This document shows positions 9,026 through 17,100 of a stretch of 36,891 nucleotides of DNA, piece after piece. The position numbers and the translations under genes were made by a program. Each line of letters starts with the position of its first letter. The stretch's first letter is position 1. Under the pieces are notes generated by a model. It saw only the letters and a program-made list of their open reading frames with translations, was not told where the DNA came from and searched no databases. Origin of the DNA: Bacteroidota bacterium (lineage in GTDB: Bacteria; Bacteroidota; Bacteroidia; Bacteroidales; UBA932); contig JAKQLB010000286.1 in the NCBI GenBank assembly GCA_029567375.1, positions 1-36,891 on the forward strand. The letters are read 5' to 3'.

Positions 9026-9409
9026 ATGAGGAAAATTATAGCATATTCAACAATTTTAATACTATCTCTATCTTGTAAAAGCCAACAATTAAATGTTGTT
9101 TCTTTGTGCGGTACATTTGATGGAGTAGAGGGCGGGAAAAATCCATTATCTACTTACGTGGTGTTGGAATTGAATGTGGATAATACCTGTTCGTTGAAAA
9201 AAACTTTTGATTTGTCACAGATTGAATGTCGAGGCGAATGGGCTATAAATCATGATGTAATAGAGATAAGGTGTAATAATAATCCTGTTTTGAGCGATGT
9301 TGAAAAAGCATTGCAGGGAGGAAGTTATATTGAAGGAACTCTTAAAATAAAAGTTTTGAGTAAAAACAAATTAAAATTGGGCAATACCGTTTTGAAGCGG
9401 AAGAAATAG
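9026..9409 (+). CDS. Small hypothetical lipoprotein (full-length copy of duplicated gene)
   Basis: A 127-aa protein of unrecognised family. The N-terminus MRKIIAYSTILILSLSC is a lipoprotein signal peptide with Cys at about position 17, so the mature protein is probably membrane-anchored. The remainder looks like a small beta-rich domain in the style of lipocalin-like Bacteroidetes lipoproteins (CGTFDG, a central GEWAIN, a terminal LKLGNTVLKRKK). The last 60 codons and part of the 3' flank are repeated at 10695-10899 with three base differences. The gene is AT-rich compared with its housekeeping neighbours, suggesting acquired DNA. No function can be assigned; an immunity or surface-associated role is speculation from context. 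Confidence 0.7.
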   Translation: MRKIIAYSTILILSLSCKSQQLNVVSLCGTFDGVEGGKNPLSTYVVLELNVDNTCSLKKTFDLSQIECRGEWAINHDVIEIRCNNNPVLSDVEKALQGGSYIEGTLKIKVLSKNKLKLGNTVLKRKK

Positions 9410-9435
9410 GCAGTGAAAGCCCCGCAGTTTTGCGG
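9231..9435 (+). repeat. 205-bp direct repeat, copy 1
   Basis: This segment covers the 3' part of the lipoprotein gene and 26 bases after its stop. It recurs at 10695-10899 with three substitutions (CAT to GAT, CCT to CCC, AAA to ATA), about 98.5 percent identity. It ends in CCCGCA-GTTT-TGCGG, a small hairpin shared by both copies. Confidence 0.95.
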
Positions 9436-9545
9436 AAATAAATTTAATAATTAACTTTATTCTTATATTGCTTTAAGTGTCAAATCGTTATGAAGCTTAG
9501 CAGCACCTATTGCGGGGAATTCGTTTATAATGCCAATTCCAACAG
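9428..9545. repeat. Diverged intergenic repeat, copy B
   Basis: This is the partner of the copy at 8904-9024. Relative to that copy it has a one-base deletion that shifts any shared reading frame. It carries a 35-codon ORF (9490-9597, MKLSSTYCGEFVYN...) that I do not consider a proven gene. The rest of 9410-9607 shows no other recognisable feature. Confidence 0.45.
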
Positions 9546-9607
9546 TGGATATAAAACCAAAGCCGAACAAACAAAACAACAAAACCTGTTTACATAATAG
9601 ATAATCC

Positions 9608-10048
9608 ATGAAATTAATGAACAAGAATAAATATAACTTACTAGGATTTTTAATATTATTTATGATTATTACTTCTTGTTCATCTTATATAGAAAGAAAT
9701 AAGAAAATAGGAAATTTGATAATAGAAAAGATAGAGAAGTTCAAAAAGGTTAGCGGACATCCTCCTAATCGGCTATACATAGGCTTAGAATCCGATTTTT
9801 TAGACTTGCAAATCGATAGTTCATCTGTAAGTGAATATGAAATAGCAGAAGCTGGGACATCGGTATTAGAAATTAATGGAGAAATGTTTTGTTATCGGAG
9901 ATTAGATAGTATTAATTATATGGTTTGGTTTGGCACTACACTTGGCGAGGGGATATATTACTATTCAGACACTAAAAAATGGGAAGATAGATTGAGAAAA
10001 ATAGGGAAATCATACGTGTCCGGTAAAACTCCGGACGGATTATTATAA
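9608..10048 (+). CDS. Small hypothetical lipoprotein
   Basis: A 146-aa protein that I do not recognise. A hydrophobic stretch LLGFLILFMIITSC gives a lipobox with Cys at about residue 24, so it is probably anchored after Lgt processing. The mature part starts with an amphipathic helix (IGNLIIEKIEKFKKVSG) followed by HPPNRL. This layout recalls small Bacteroidetes proteins with an exported helix-then-beta fold. It has a Trp/Tyr-rich end (GEGIYYYSDTKKWEDRL). The gene is AT-rich and isolated in the accessory island, with no partner visible. Two ATGs (codons 1 and 4) could both serve as start. Confidence 0.7.
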   Translation: MKLMNKNKYNLLGFLILFMIITSCSSYIERNKKIGNLIIEKIEKFKKVSGHPPNRLYIGLESDFLDLQIDSSSVSEYEIAEAGTSVLEINGEMFCYRRLDSINYMVWFGTTLGEGIYYYSDTKKWEDRLRKIGKSYVSGKTPDGLL

Positions 10049-10118
10049 AGTTTAACATCTGAGGAATACATCCTTATCAATAAAATCTGAGTTTAAAATC
10101 AATAAGAAAAAGTAGATT

Positions 10119-10667
10119 ATGAAAAGAATAATAGTTTTCATATTGCTGGTAATTCCATATTTTGCCTTTTCTCAAGAAATCACTGTGAATAAAAAATGGA
10201 TAGATAGGGATAGTTGTTGGGTGTTTACTTCTTTTAACTCTATTGGTGTTGTGGGAAATGACACACTATGTGAATCAGGAGTGTTCACAATATCTTTACC
10301 CAAATCAATAAAATTTTATTGCGAAACTCCTAATAAAGTTCTGTTTGTGTTTCCTAAAAACCAAAGTCTATTAATAGAAAAAGTATTTAACCATAATTCA
10401 GAGAGTGTTACAAAAGACACAACTATTCATAACTATGATGATATTTGTTTAATGATATCAAGATTTACAAACAATTGTGGGAATAATCGTTTTTATAAAA
10501 GAATGAACAAGATTGTTCAAAGTAAAAGTTTTATAAATAAAAGGCGAGTAAGTAGTTTGTACATGAAAGACGGCTATAAAATACTTATTTTTAATATCAA
10601 AAGAAAAGAATATAAGTATTTCTTAGACATGTTAAATTCGTTTAAAGATAATGCCAACCTACATTAG
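10119..10667 (+). CDS. Hypothetical exported protein
   Basis: A 182-aa protein with a classical signal peptide (MKRIIVFILLVIPYFAFSQ) and probable cleavage after about residue 18; there is no lipobox. The mature domain has several Cys (SCWVF, DTLCE, FYCET, DDICLM, NNCGNN) and a lysine-rich tail. The family is not recognised. The coding sequence is strongly AT-rich. Its TAG stop is followed, in the same frame, by 14 codons that read as an Rhs core fragment (see 10668-10712). The gene therefore lies immediately next to the debris of an Rhs-type locus. This placement is compatible with an orphan immunity gene, but no toxin is present. Confidence 0.65.
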   Translation: MKRIIVFILLVIPYFAFSQEITVNKKWIDRDSCWVFTSFNSIGVVGNDTLCESGVFTISLPKSIKFYCETPNKVLFVFPKNQSLLIEKVFNHNSESVTKDTTIHNYDDICLMISRFTNNCGNNRFYKRMNKIVQSKSFINKRRVSSLYMKDGYKILIFNIKRKEYKYFLDMLNSFKDNANLH

Positions 10668-10712
10668 CATAGATACAACGGCAAAGAGTGGATAGAGGCG
10701 AATGGGCTATAA
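10668..10712 (+). pseudogene. Relic of an Rhs repeat-associated core (RYNGKEW motif)
   Basis: After the TAG of the preceding gene the same frame reads HRYNGKEWIEANGL and then TAA. RYNGKE(W/L)xExxGL is the hallmark of the Rhs-associated core of Bacteroidetes Rhs/YD-repeat proteins, where it is normally followed by Y-x-YGARxYD. Here the frame ends exactly where that tyrosine would be. The last 18 bases coincide with the start of the 205-bp repeat (GAGGCGAATGGGCTATAA), which suggests recombination at short homology. No other Rhs sequence was found in the window. Confidence 0.6.
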
Positions 10713-10873
10713 ATGATGATGTAATAGAGATAAGGTGTAATAATAATCCCGTTTTGAGCGATGTTGAAAAAGCATTGCAGGGAGGAAGTTATATTGAAGG
10801 AACTCTTAAAATAATAGTTTTGAGTAAAAACAAATTAAAATTGGGCAATACCGTTTTGAAGCGGAAGAAATAG
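10688..10873 (+). pseudogene. Truncated duplicate of the 9026-9409 lipoprotein gene (3' part only)
   Basis: This carries the C-terminal 60 codons of the lipoprotein at 9026-9409, from GEWAIN to LKRKK, but has lost the signal peptide and N-terminal half. The only in-frame start is a GTG inside the Rhs relic, with no export signal. Compared with the intact gene there are two amino acid changes (H to D after GEWAIN, and K to I in LKIKVL). It is best read as a gene fragment carried by the 205-bp duplication. Expression as a 61-aa cytoplasmic peptide cannot be excluded but is not supported. Confidence 0.75.
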
Positions 10874-10899
10874 GCAGTGAAAGCCCCGCAGTTTTGCGG
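10695..10899 (+). repeat. 205-bp direct repeat, copy 2
   Basis: This is the second copy of 9231-9435, offset by 1464 bases. The left boundary falls inside the Rhs relic. The right boundary falls after the hairpin CCCGCA-GTTT-TGCGGG at 10885-10900, just before the next lipoprotein gene. Confidence 0.95.
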
Positions 10900-10927
10900 G
10901 AAAAAAACATTAATTACAGTTGGAGCA

Positions 10928-11410
10928 ATGAGAAAGATATTTGCAATTATAACCATCTTGTTGATGGCCAGTTGCGTTTATTCGCAGGAAGCTGTATATG
11001 TAAATGGGAAAGGATATGAGGGTTATATTTTTCCAAAGGAACATCCAATTTGGGGTTTTCCGCCCGAACAAAATCGCTATACACCAAGTTCTGAAGAGAT
11101 TGCGCTAGCGGAAAAGATTTTGCGAGACAGTATCGGAACTGTTTATGTGAAATCACATCAACAAGCATATAGGAAACCACCCATAAATAAAAGAACATTG
11201 AAAAATTACCTGCGTCAATATGTCGGATATGCAACGGACGAGGGCGAAATTATCATTCATATTTACTTAAACAAAGGTATCGAAACGGATAAAAACAAAT
11301 TGTCGGAAGAGATAATAGCAGTTTTTGGCGGTGGAAGCAACCATTGGCATGTCAAAATAAATATATCGACAAAGGAACTATTTGATATGCAAGTAAATGG
11401 AATAAGTTAG
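10928..11410 (+). CDS. Hypothetical lipoprotein of a Bacteroidetes accessory family
   Basis: A 160-aa protein beginning MRKIFAIITILLMASC, a lipoprotein signal with Cys at about residue 16. I chose the ATG at 10928 over the in-frame ATG at 10877 because only it places the signal peptide at the N-terminus. The mature part has a GYIFPKEHP segment, an INKRTLKNYLRQYVGY segment, and a WHVKINISTKELFDMQVNG end. These resemble uncharacterised Bacteroidetes proteins often found in accessory loci; I have no function for them. It is the last gene of the AT-rich island and ends 11 bp before the convergent SDR dehydrogenase gene. Confidence 0.75.
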   Translation: MRKIFAIITILLMASCVYSQEAVYVNGKGYEGYIFPKEHPIWGFPPEQNRYTPSSEEIALAEKILRDSIGTVYVKSHQQAYRKPPINKRTLKNYLRQYVGYATDEGEIIIHIYLNKGIETDKNKLSEEIIAVFGGGSNHWHVKINISTKELFDMQVNGIS

Positions 11411-11421
11411 AATTATCGTGC

Positions 11422-12378
11422 TTACGAAATCCCCAATTTCTTGCCGATAGCGGCAAGCATATCGTCAATCATTGCCTCCATATCCCATTTGGGATTCCAG
11501 CCCCATTCTGCGCGGGCGCAGGAATCATCCATTTTGTTGGGCCAGGATGCGGAAATGGCCGCTTTGACAAGATCAATATTATAGTCGAAAACGGCATTAG
11601 GAATGCGTTTGGCTATTGATGCAAATAGTTCGCGGGGATTGAAACTCATCGAAGTAATATTGAAACTGTTTCGGTGAATCAATTTGGCGGGGTCGGCCTC
11701 CATTAGTTGTATAACGGCATCCAGAGCATCAGGCATATAGAGCATATCCATATAAGTCTCTTCCGGAACCTCGCAGGTGTAACGGCCGTTTTTCAGAACT
11801 TCGTAAAAGACCTCAACGGCATAGTCCGTAGTACCGCCACCGGGCAACGCTCCGCTTGAGATAATGCCCGGATAACGTACACTGCGTGTATCAACTCCGA
11901 AACGGGTGAAATAGTAGTCGCTTAGCAACTCGCCTGCAACCTTGCATACACCATAAATGGTATTAGGCCGCATAATGGTATCCTGCGGAGTCATGTTGTG
12001 AGGTGTGCTTTCGCCGAATACTCCTATTGAGCTCGGAGTGAATACTGCACAACCGCATTCTTTGGCGATGTTAAGTGAATTGAGAAGTGCTCCCATATTG
12101 AGACGCCAGGCTGTCAGCGGCCGGGCCTCCCCTGCTGCACTGAGCATGGCCACGAGATTGAATATGGTGTCTATCTTATATTTTTTAACGATTTCTGCGA
12201 AATGTTGCTCATCGAGTGCGTCAAATTGTTCGGTAGTCGCGAAGCCGCGCAACTTTTCGACCATCTCATCTTTCAAATCCGAAGCAATTACATTATCTTT
12301 ACCATAGTTTTTCTGGAGGTGAGGTACGAGTTCGGTTCCTATTTGACCTCCGGCACCTACAACAAGTATACGTTTCAT
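11422..12378 (-). CDS. NAD-dependent SDR, probable L-threonine 3-dehydrogenase
   Basis: A 318-aa extended short-chain dehydrogenase. The ATG at 12378 gives MKRILVVGAGGQIGTEL, placing the Rossmann GxxGxxG (G8, G11, G14) at the N-terminus; the upstream in-frame start would add 19 unlikely residues. The catalytic Tyr and Lys are Y142 and K146 (IYGVCK). The SVRYPGIIS and PGGGTTDYAVEVFYE segments are typical of the SDR-type threonine dehydrogenase of Bacteroidetes and archaea. That enzyme oxidises threonine to 2-amino-3-ketobutyrate. A nucleotide-sugar epimerase is the alternative, but these motifs favour threonine. No 2-amino-3-ketobutyrate ligase gene is nearby. It is divergent from queG across 49 bp. 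Confidence 0.8.
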   Translation of the reverse strand: MKRILVVGAGGQIGTELVPHLQKNYGKDNVIASDLKDEMVEKLRGFATTEQFDALDEQHFAEIVKKYKIDTIFNLVAMLSAAGEARPLTAWRLNMGALLNSLNIAKECGCAVFTPSSIGVFGESTPHNMTPQDTIMRPNTIYGVCKVAGELLSDYYFTRFGVDTRSVRYPGIISSGALPGGGTTDYAVEVFYEVLKNGRYTCEVPEETYMDMLYMPDALDAVIQLMEADPAKLIHRNSFNITSMSFNPRELFASIAKRIPNAVFDYNIDLVKAAISASWPNKMDDSCARAEWGWNPKWDMEAMIDDMLAAIGKKLGIS

Positions 12379-12403
12379 ATCAATTTTTAACGAAATTATT
12401 ATA

Positions 12404-12411
12404 CAAAGATA
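12404..12411 (-). promoter_or_regulatory. Candidate -7 box for the threonine dehydrogenase gene
   Basis: The minus strand reads TATCTTTG, a match to TAnnTTTG, 25 nt upstream of the start codon. No convincing -33 box is seen. Confidence 0.4.
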
Positions 12412-12427
12412 ATGATTTTGCAGTAAA

Positions 12428-13324
12428 ATGGCCATTTTAATTTCAATTTCTTCATTATCCGATAAAGAGGGGTTCGTTGACTGGGGTTTTGCTCCGGTAA
12501 CGGAGACGGGAGAGGATTATCGTCGCTTCAAGGAATATATCTCCCGCGGAGAAAATGCCGATATGAAATATCTTGCAAAAAATATGGATAAAAGGGAGAA
12601 TCCTTCCCTATTGGTACCGGGAGCCCGTTCGGTGATCTGTTTTCTGGCCCCTTACAGCAGCATCCGAAGTTCCGTGGCTGCATTTGCCCTCGGAAAAGAT
12701 TACCACGATGTAATAAAGGAGAAGCTCCGGAGAATCTCACTGCATCTGTCGCAAGAATGCGCTAAGCACAATCTAGAGTATAATGGACGCTGCTTTACCG
12801 ACAGTGCGCCGGTGATGGAGCGCTATTGGGCCGCCGAAGCGGGATTGGGTTTTATCGGGCGTAATAATTTTCTTATATCGCCGGAGCACGGGCCCCGCAT
12901 ACTGATCGGAGTTATCATCTGCAATATCCCGCCGGATTGGCTCGGAGAGCGAAGGGAGAAGCTAGCAGAGGGTTGTGGGGAGTGCCGACGCTGTATGGAT
13001 GCATGTCCTGAAGGTGCGCTATATGCCCCTTTCCGGCTAGATGCGCGCAAATGTATCTCCTACCACACTATTGAGTCGCACGAACTCTATTCAGCGCGAC
13101 CCGTAGGGTACAAAGGTCAAATCTTCGGCTGCGAGATTTGTCTTCGTGCCTGCCCCTACGACCGCGAGTCCGAAGGCTGGGAAGAATTGCGCACCAATGC
13201 TGAAGAGATATTATCCAAGAGTCCCCAGGATTGGCACGATATGGATGAAAAAGAATTTAAGGAGCGGTTTGACGGCACTCCCCTTTGCCGAGCCGGCCTT
13301 GCCAAAATAAAGAACAATTTATGA
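12428..13324 (+). CDS. queG: Epoxyqueuosine reductase
   Basis: A 298-aa iron-sulfur, cobalamin-dependent enzyme that makes the last step to queuosine in tRNA. Two 4Fe-4S clusters are marked by C183-x2-C186-x2-C189-x3-C193 and by C209 with C235-x2-C238-x3-C242. The presumed catalytic Asp is D125 in FTDSAPVMER. It lacks the C-terminal HEAT-repeat extension of longer homologues, a common short form. The queuosine base-exchange enzyme gene tgt lies about 6 kb away on the same strand. The next ORF (GSCFA) overlaps its stop in an ATGA arrangement, so the two are translationally coupled. Confidence 0.95.
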   Translation: MAILISISSLSDKEGFVDWGFAPVTETGEDYRRFKEYISRGENADMKYLAKNMDKRENPSLLVPGARSVICFLAPYSSIRSSVAAFALGKDYHDVIKEKLRRISLHLSQECAKHNLEYNGRCFTDSAPVMERYWAAEAGLGFIGRNNFLISPEHGPRILIGVIICNIPPDWLGERREKLAEGCGECRRCMDACPEGALYAPFRLDARKCISYHTIESHELYSARPVGYKGQIFGCEICLRACPYDRESEGWEELRTNAEEILSKSPQDWHDMDEKEFKERFDGTPLCRAGLAKIKNNL

Positions 13325-14178
13325 TGAAACTCCAGACACCGGTAGAGTACGCTCCTTTGGAAGAGCGGCTCGGTTATAAGAATAAATATTTTTTTATCGG
13401 CTCCTGCTTTGCCGCCGAGATCGGCTCTATGATGAAGGATCTGGGATTTGATGTATTGTTGAATCCTTTTGGAGTACTCTATAACCCCGCGTCCATCCAT
13501 TCTTCCATAAATAGGCTCGCTTCGGGAACTTCTTTCACTAAAGAGGATATCGTCGTAGATAATGGCCGCTACACCTCATTTTTCCATCACAGCACCTTTT
13601 CCAGGGAGAGTGCAGAGGAGTTTCTGGCCAATGCCAACTCCTCTCTGGAGCGGGACAGCGCACGGTTTGCTGCTGCCAATACTTGTATAGTGACTCTGGG
13701 CACGGCCTGGGTGTTCAGACATCTGGAGCGCGATATAATAGTCTCAAACTGCCATAAGATACATCCGGCACAATTCCGCAGAGAGCGTCTTGAAACCGAA
13801 GAAGTGAAAGGTAGGTTGTGCGAAATCGTGGAGGCACACCCCGACAAAAAGTGGATTTTTACAGTAAGTCCGATAAGACACTTGAAGGATACAGCACATG
13901 GCAACCAACTCAGTAAGTCCATTCTGCTGCTGGCCATCGACCGCCTGCAGCAGCTCTATCCACAGGTAGGTTATTTCCCAACTTATGAGATTATGATGGA
14001 TGAATTGCGTGATTACCGCTTTTATGCGGAAAATATGACACACCCTACTGACCAGAGCATCCGATACATCTTTGATCGGTTCTGCGATTATGCAATAGAT
14101 GATTCGGAAATGGCCGCGATAGCCGAAGCGCAAAAACGCCTAAAGGCATCGCGGCACATCAGTTTTACTTCGAAATAA
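13321..14178 (+). CDS. GSCFA domain protein
   Basis: A 285-aa protein with the family signature FIGSCFA (residues 25-31), followed by an LLNPFGVLYNPASI block that is also typical. GSCFA proteins are a Bacteroidetes and proteobacterial group related to SGNH-type hydrolases and lacking an established function. Later segments such as FTVSPIRHLKD and a conserved MTHPT also fit. I chose the ATG at 13321, which overlaps the queG stop (ATGA); an ATG at 13324 is equally possible. The upstream in-frame start at 13285 lies inside queG. Its 3' end overlaps the end of the convergent alpha-2-macroglobulin-like gene by 14 bp. Confidence 0.9.
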   Translation: MMKLQTPVEYAPLEERLGYKNKYFFIGSCFAAEIGSMMKDLGFDVLLNPFGVLYNPASIHSSINRLASGTSFTKEDIVVDNGRYTSFFHHSTFSRESAEEFLANANSSLERDSARFAAANTCIVTLGTAWVFRHLERDIIVSNCHKIHPAQFRRERLETEEVKGRLCEIVEAHPDKKWIFTVSPIRHLKDTAHGNQLSKSILLLAIDRLQQLYPQVGYFPTYEIMMDELRDYRFYAENMTHPTDQSIRYIFDRFCDYAIDDSEMAAIAEAQKRLKASRHISFTSK

Positions 14179-17100
14179 TCTTCATAGAGCCTGTATGTCC
14201 TCTATATTCATTTGCATAGAGCGACTCTATCTCCACTAGTGAGGTTGAGAAAGTACCCTCCTGTGTGATATAGAAACGTTCTTCGATAGTCAGATTTCCT
14301 TCGGGCAACAGCTCAAAATAATAATTGGTAAGTGACTCATGCTGTTCCTTGTAAAATTCTCCCCAAAATCCCGTGAAGAAGAATGATCTCTCATCCAAAG
14401 GATAGAAGCAGGCGGGACGCATCGCTTTCATTCTCACAAAACTGCGATTTTCGCTGTTCTTGATATAATATCGGGCAATAATTTCGTCCCCTACATTGAG
14501 TTTGTCGCCATCCATTATAATTTTCGAATCGGAGGCTCTCATAAATTCCCTGTTAACCTCGATTTCATTTGCCGCAGGCTTGACCTCGTCAATTACGGTA
14601 TCATAAGTGTAATAGACTGCACCCAGTTTGAGATCTTTTGCACTGCTTCCAACCAGCGCATGAACCGCATCGGTGGTAGCGACCGTGTTTTCCCAGGCCT
14701 GATTGTGCTTCTGCAGGAGCATCCACAATGCCAATGAATCCACCATATCTTTTTCACCGAGCCTGGCGAAGAGGGTCATCAGTTTGGCATGAGCGTAAAT
14801 CTCGCTATTCATGAGGCCTCTGAATGGCATTACCGCGTTGGGGAAATAGCATCCTATTGTAGGATTTACCACCGCATAATCTTTGAGCGAAGCAGTGAGG
14901 TCGGTAATTCGGGAGTCAAATTTTTTGCTCCAAAAACCGGTTCCCTTGCAGTTGAGCAAGATATGGGCGAGTCGGACCTTGTTGAGAATGGCAATCTTCT
15001 GCCATCCGTTGGCAGTTTCCGATAGGAATTTGCTGAAAGCCGTAGAGACTTTTCCCTTCATCTGATACTCCAAATAGTGGCTGCGCACATAGAAGCGGTC
15101 GATGAAGTTAAAGGAATTATATCCGGTGCGACTATAGGATTCGCGAATCCTGCCGTCGATGTAACCTACTGCACCTTCCACGAGCTGTTTCTCCGCCTCA
15201 CTAAACTCTATTGCGCCGAAATCGCGCAACTGAGCCATTTTTTCGAGGAAAAAGAGCGTAATCCTTTCGGAAGAGGGCATACCGTCAAACCAGGCAAAAC
15301 CTCCATCGGAATTGTGAAATTTCGAGATAGCGGTAACTGCCTCTTTACGGAATCTTTCCACATTCGCACCATCCACTTCCTTCTGATCCAAGGTCAGCAC
15401 TTTTGCTCTCATCTGATTGATATAAAGAGCTACGGTCCAATCTATCACATTGTTGGATTCGGGCTTTGAAACCACCGGCAGAGCCTCTTTCACAGCAGTG
15501 AGTGTGGAGTATGTAGCATGTTCGATCCGAGGGTTGCGCGCTTTGATGCGTTTGTGAAGCTGATCCTCATAATATTTGTGGCCGTGAGGGCCGCCTACTA
15601 CAAAGGAAGCAGCTTCGGTAATGGTAATCTCCTTCGGAAGAATGGTTACAATATGTTTCTCACCATCGCTGAAATTGCCCGCTTTGAAACGGATAACAAC
15701 TCCGAGTTTACTGACATTTTCAGGCGGAGTAATGCTCCAGGCGAGCTCTTTTTGGCTGTCGGCTGCAAGAGAAAGGGTCTTCGCTTTCGTATCCTCGAGA
15801 GTCAGCTTCTCCCCGGTCTCTTCATTATAAAATTCTATATATCCATTGCCCTGCAGCTGTTCATCGCTGAGATTGACCACCTTGCTCTTTATGACGATTT
15901 TGTCGCCTTCGCGAATGAAAAGAGGAATATTGGGTACAACCATAAGCTCTTTGCGTACTATCAAAGAGCGTTCGGCATTACCGGTTTTAAGGGACTTGTC
16001 ATAACCCATCACCAGCACACGGAATGTAGAGAGAAGGTCGCCTGTAGTGTATTCCACCTCCACTTTACCATCGCGATTGCTCCTGAGATGAGGATAAAAT
16101 GCAATAAGTTCGCCAAATTGCGACCTTATGCTCATCTCTTCAGTCTCCTGGCCGGTCGCCGCTGCTTCATCAACACTACTCTCTTCTTCGATATTCGACA
16201 CCAGCGGTATAGATTCGGCTACGTAATTAGTCATATCCCTGGCAGAACTCCTGGCGACCATTTCCTTTGTTTCAAAGTGGTATCCGTAAATGGGCTGATA
16301 ACGGTAAGCAAGGGTTGTTTTTATATAGGGTGCGGCATTATAGACCTTTACAGATAACGGACTGAATGAGAATGAGTTGGCTCCATACCTATCGGTGGTT
16401 TTATCAAAGATTGAGACCACATATTCGGCATCGGGAGCTCCCGTAATGGTAAATTTCTCCTTTGTTTGAGGGCCGGTGCAATCTCTGAAGGACTCTATAT
16501 CCACATTGAAAAGAACCTTGCCCGGACGGGAGAATTCATATCGATTGTCAATTGGCTCTCCGTTGCGAAATCCGAAGACGGAGAGTTTTATTGAACTGCG
16601 ATATTCCTCCTTATAAGGCAGCGTAACTCTCACCACCTCATTTTTGAGATGTAAAGACTCTCTGTGATGACATTTATGATTATCAAAAAGACCTACTTCA
16701 AGATAGAGGTCATCTTCGGTCGTACCGAGGAGAAAATCTATACCGTTTTCGGTTACAATGGGATAGTAAAAATATTTCACTTTGAAAGGCAGACGCTTTT
16801 CGTTTATATCGAATACCACAATATCTGTCTTACCCTCAATAGTAATTCCCCTGTAAACGGTGCTGTATGCGAGAGTATATTTTCCGGACTTGACAGAGGC
16901 AAAGTTAAATGGAACCTCACTATTTGATGGTACCGTTTCGCTTCTGACCACCTTCCCATCCTGCAACAAAGAATAAGTAACTTTTGTATCATAAGGACGA
17001 TAATTAAGATTATCCACTGTAAATGTCACAGCCTTGACCTCATTTTTCTCCACGATCACCCTCGAAATATTGCTATCGGGATCTTTGTAGTTTTGTGACA

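Noticed and set aside
8953-9078. 41-codon ORF (MSEYYDVGG...) upstream of the lipoprotein
   Set aside because: It overlaps the signal-peptide start of the 9026 gene in another frame and has no support as a gene; mentioned only as a possible relic.
9490-9597. 35-codon ORF (MKLSSTYCGEFVYN...)
   Set aside because: Too short and without conserved context. YCGxxVY hints at Rhs sequence, but the rest does not follow the Rhs pattern.
10877-10927. Upstream start for the lipoprotein at 10928
   Set aside because: The 17 extra residues precede the signal peptide and derive from the 205-bp repeat, so the internal ATG is the real start.
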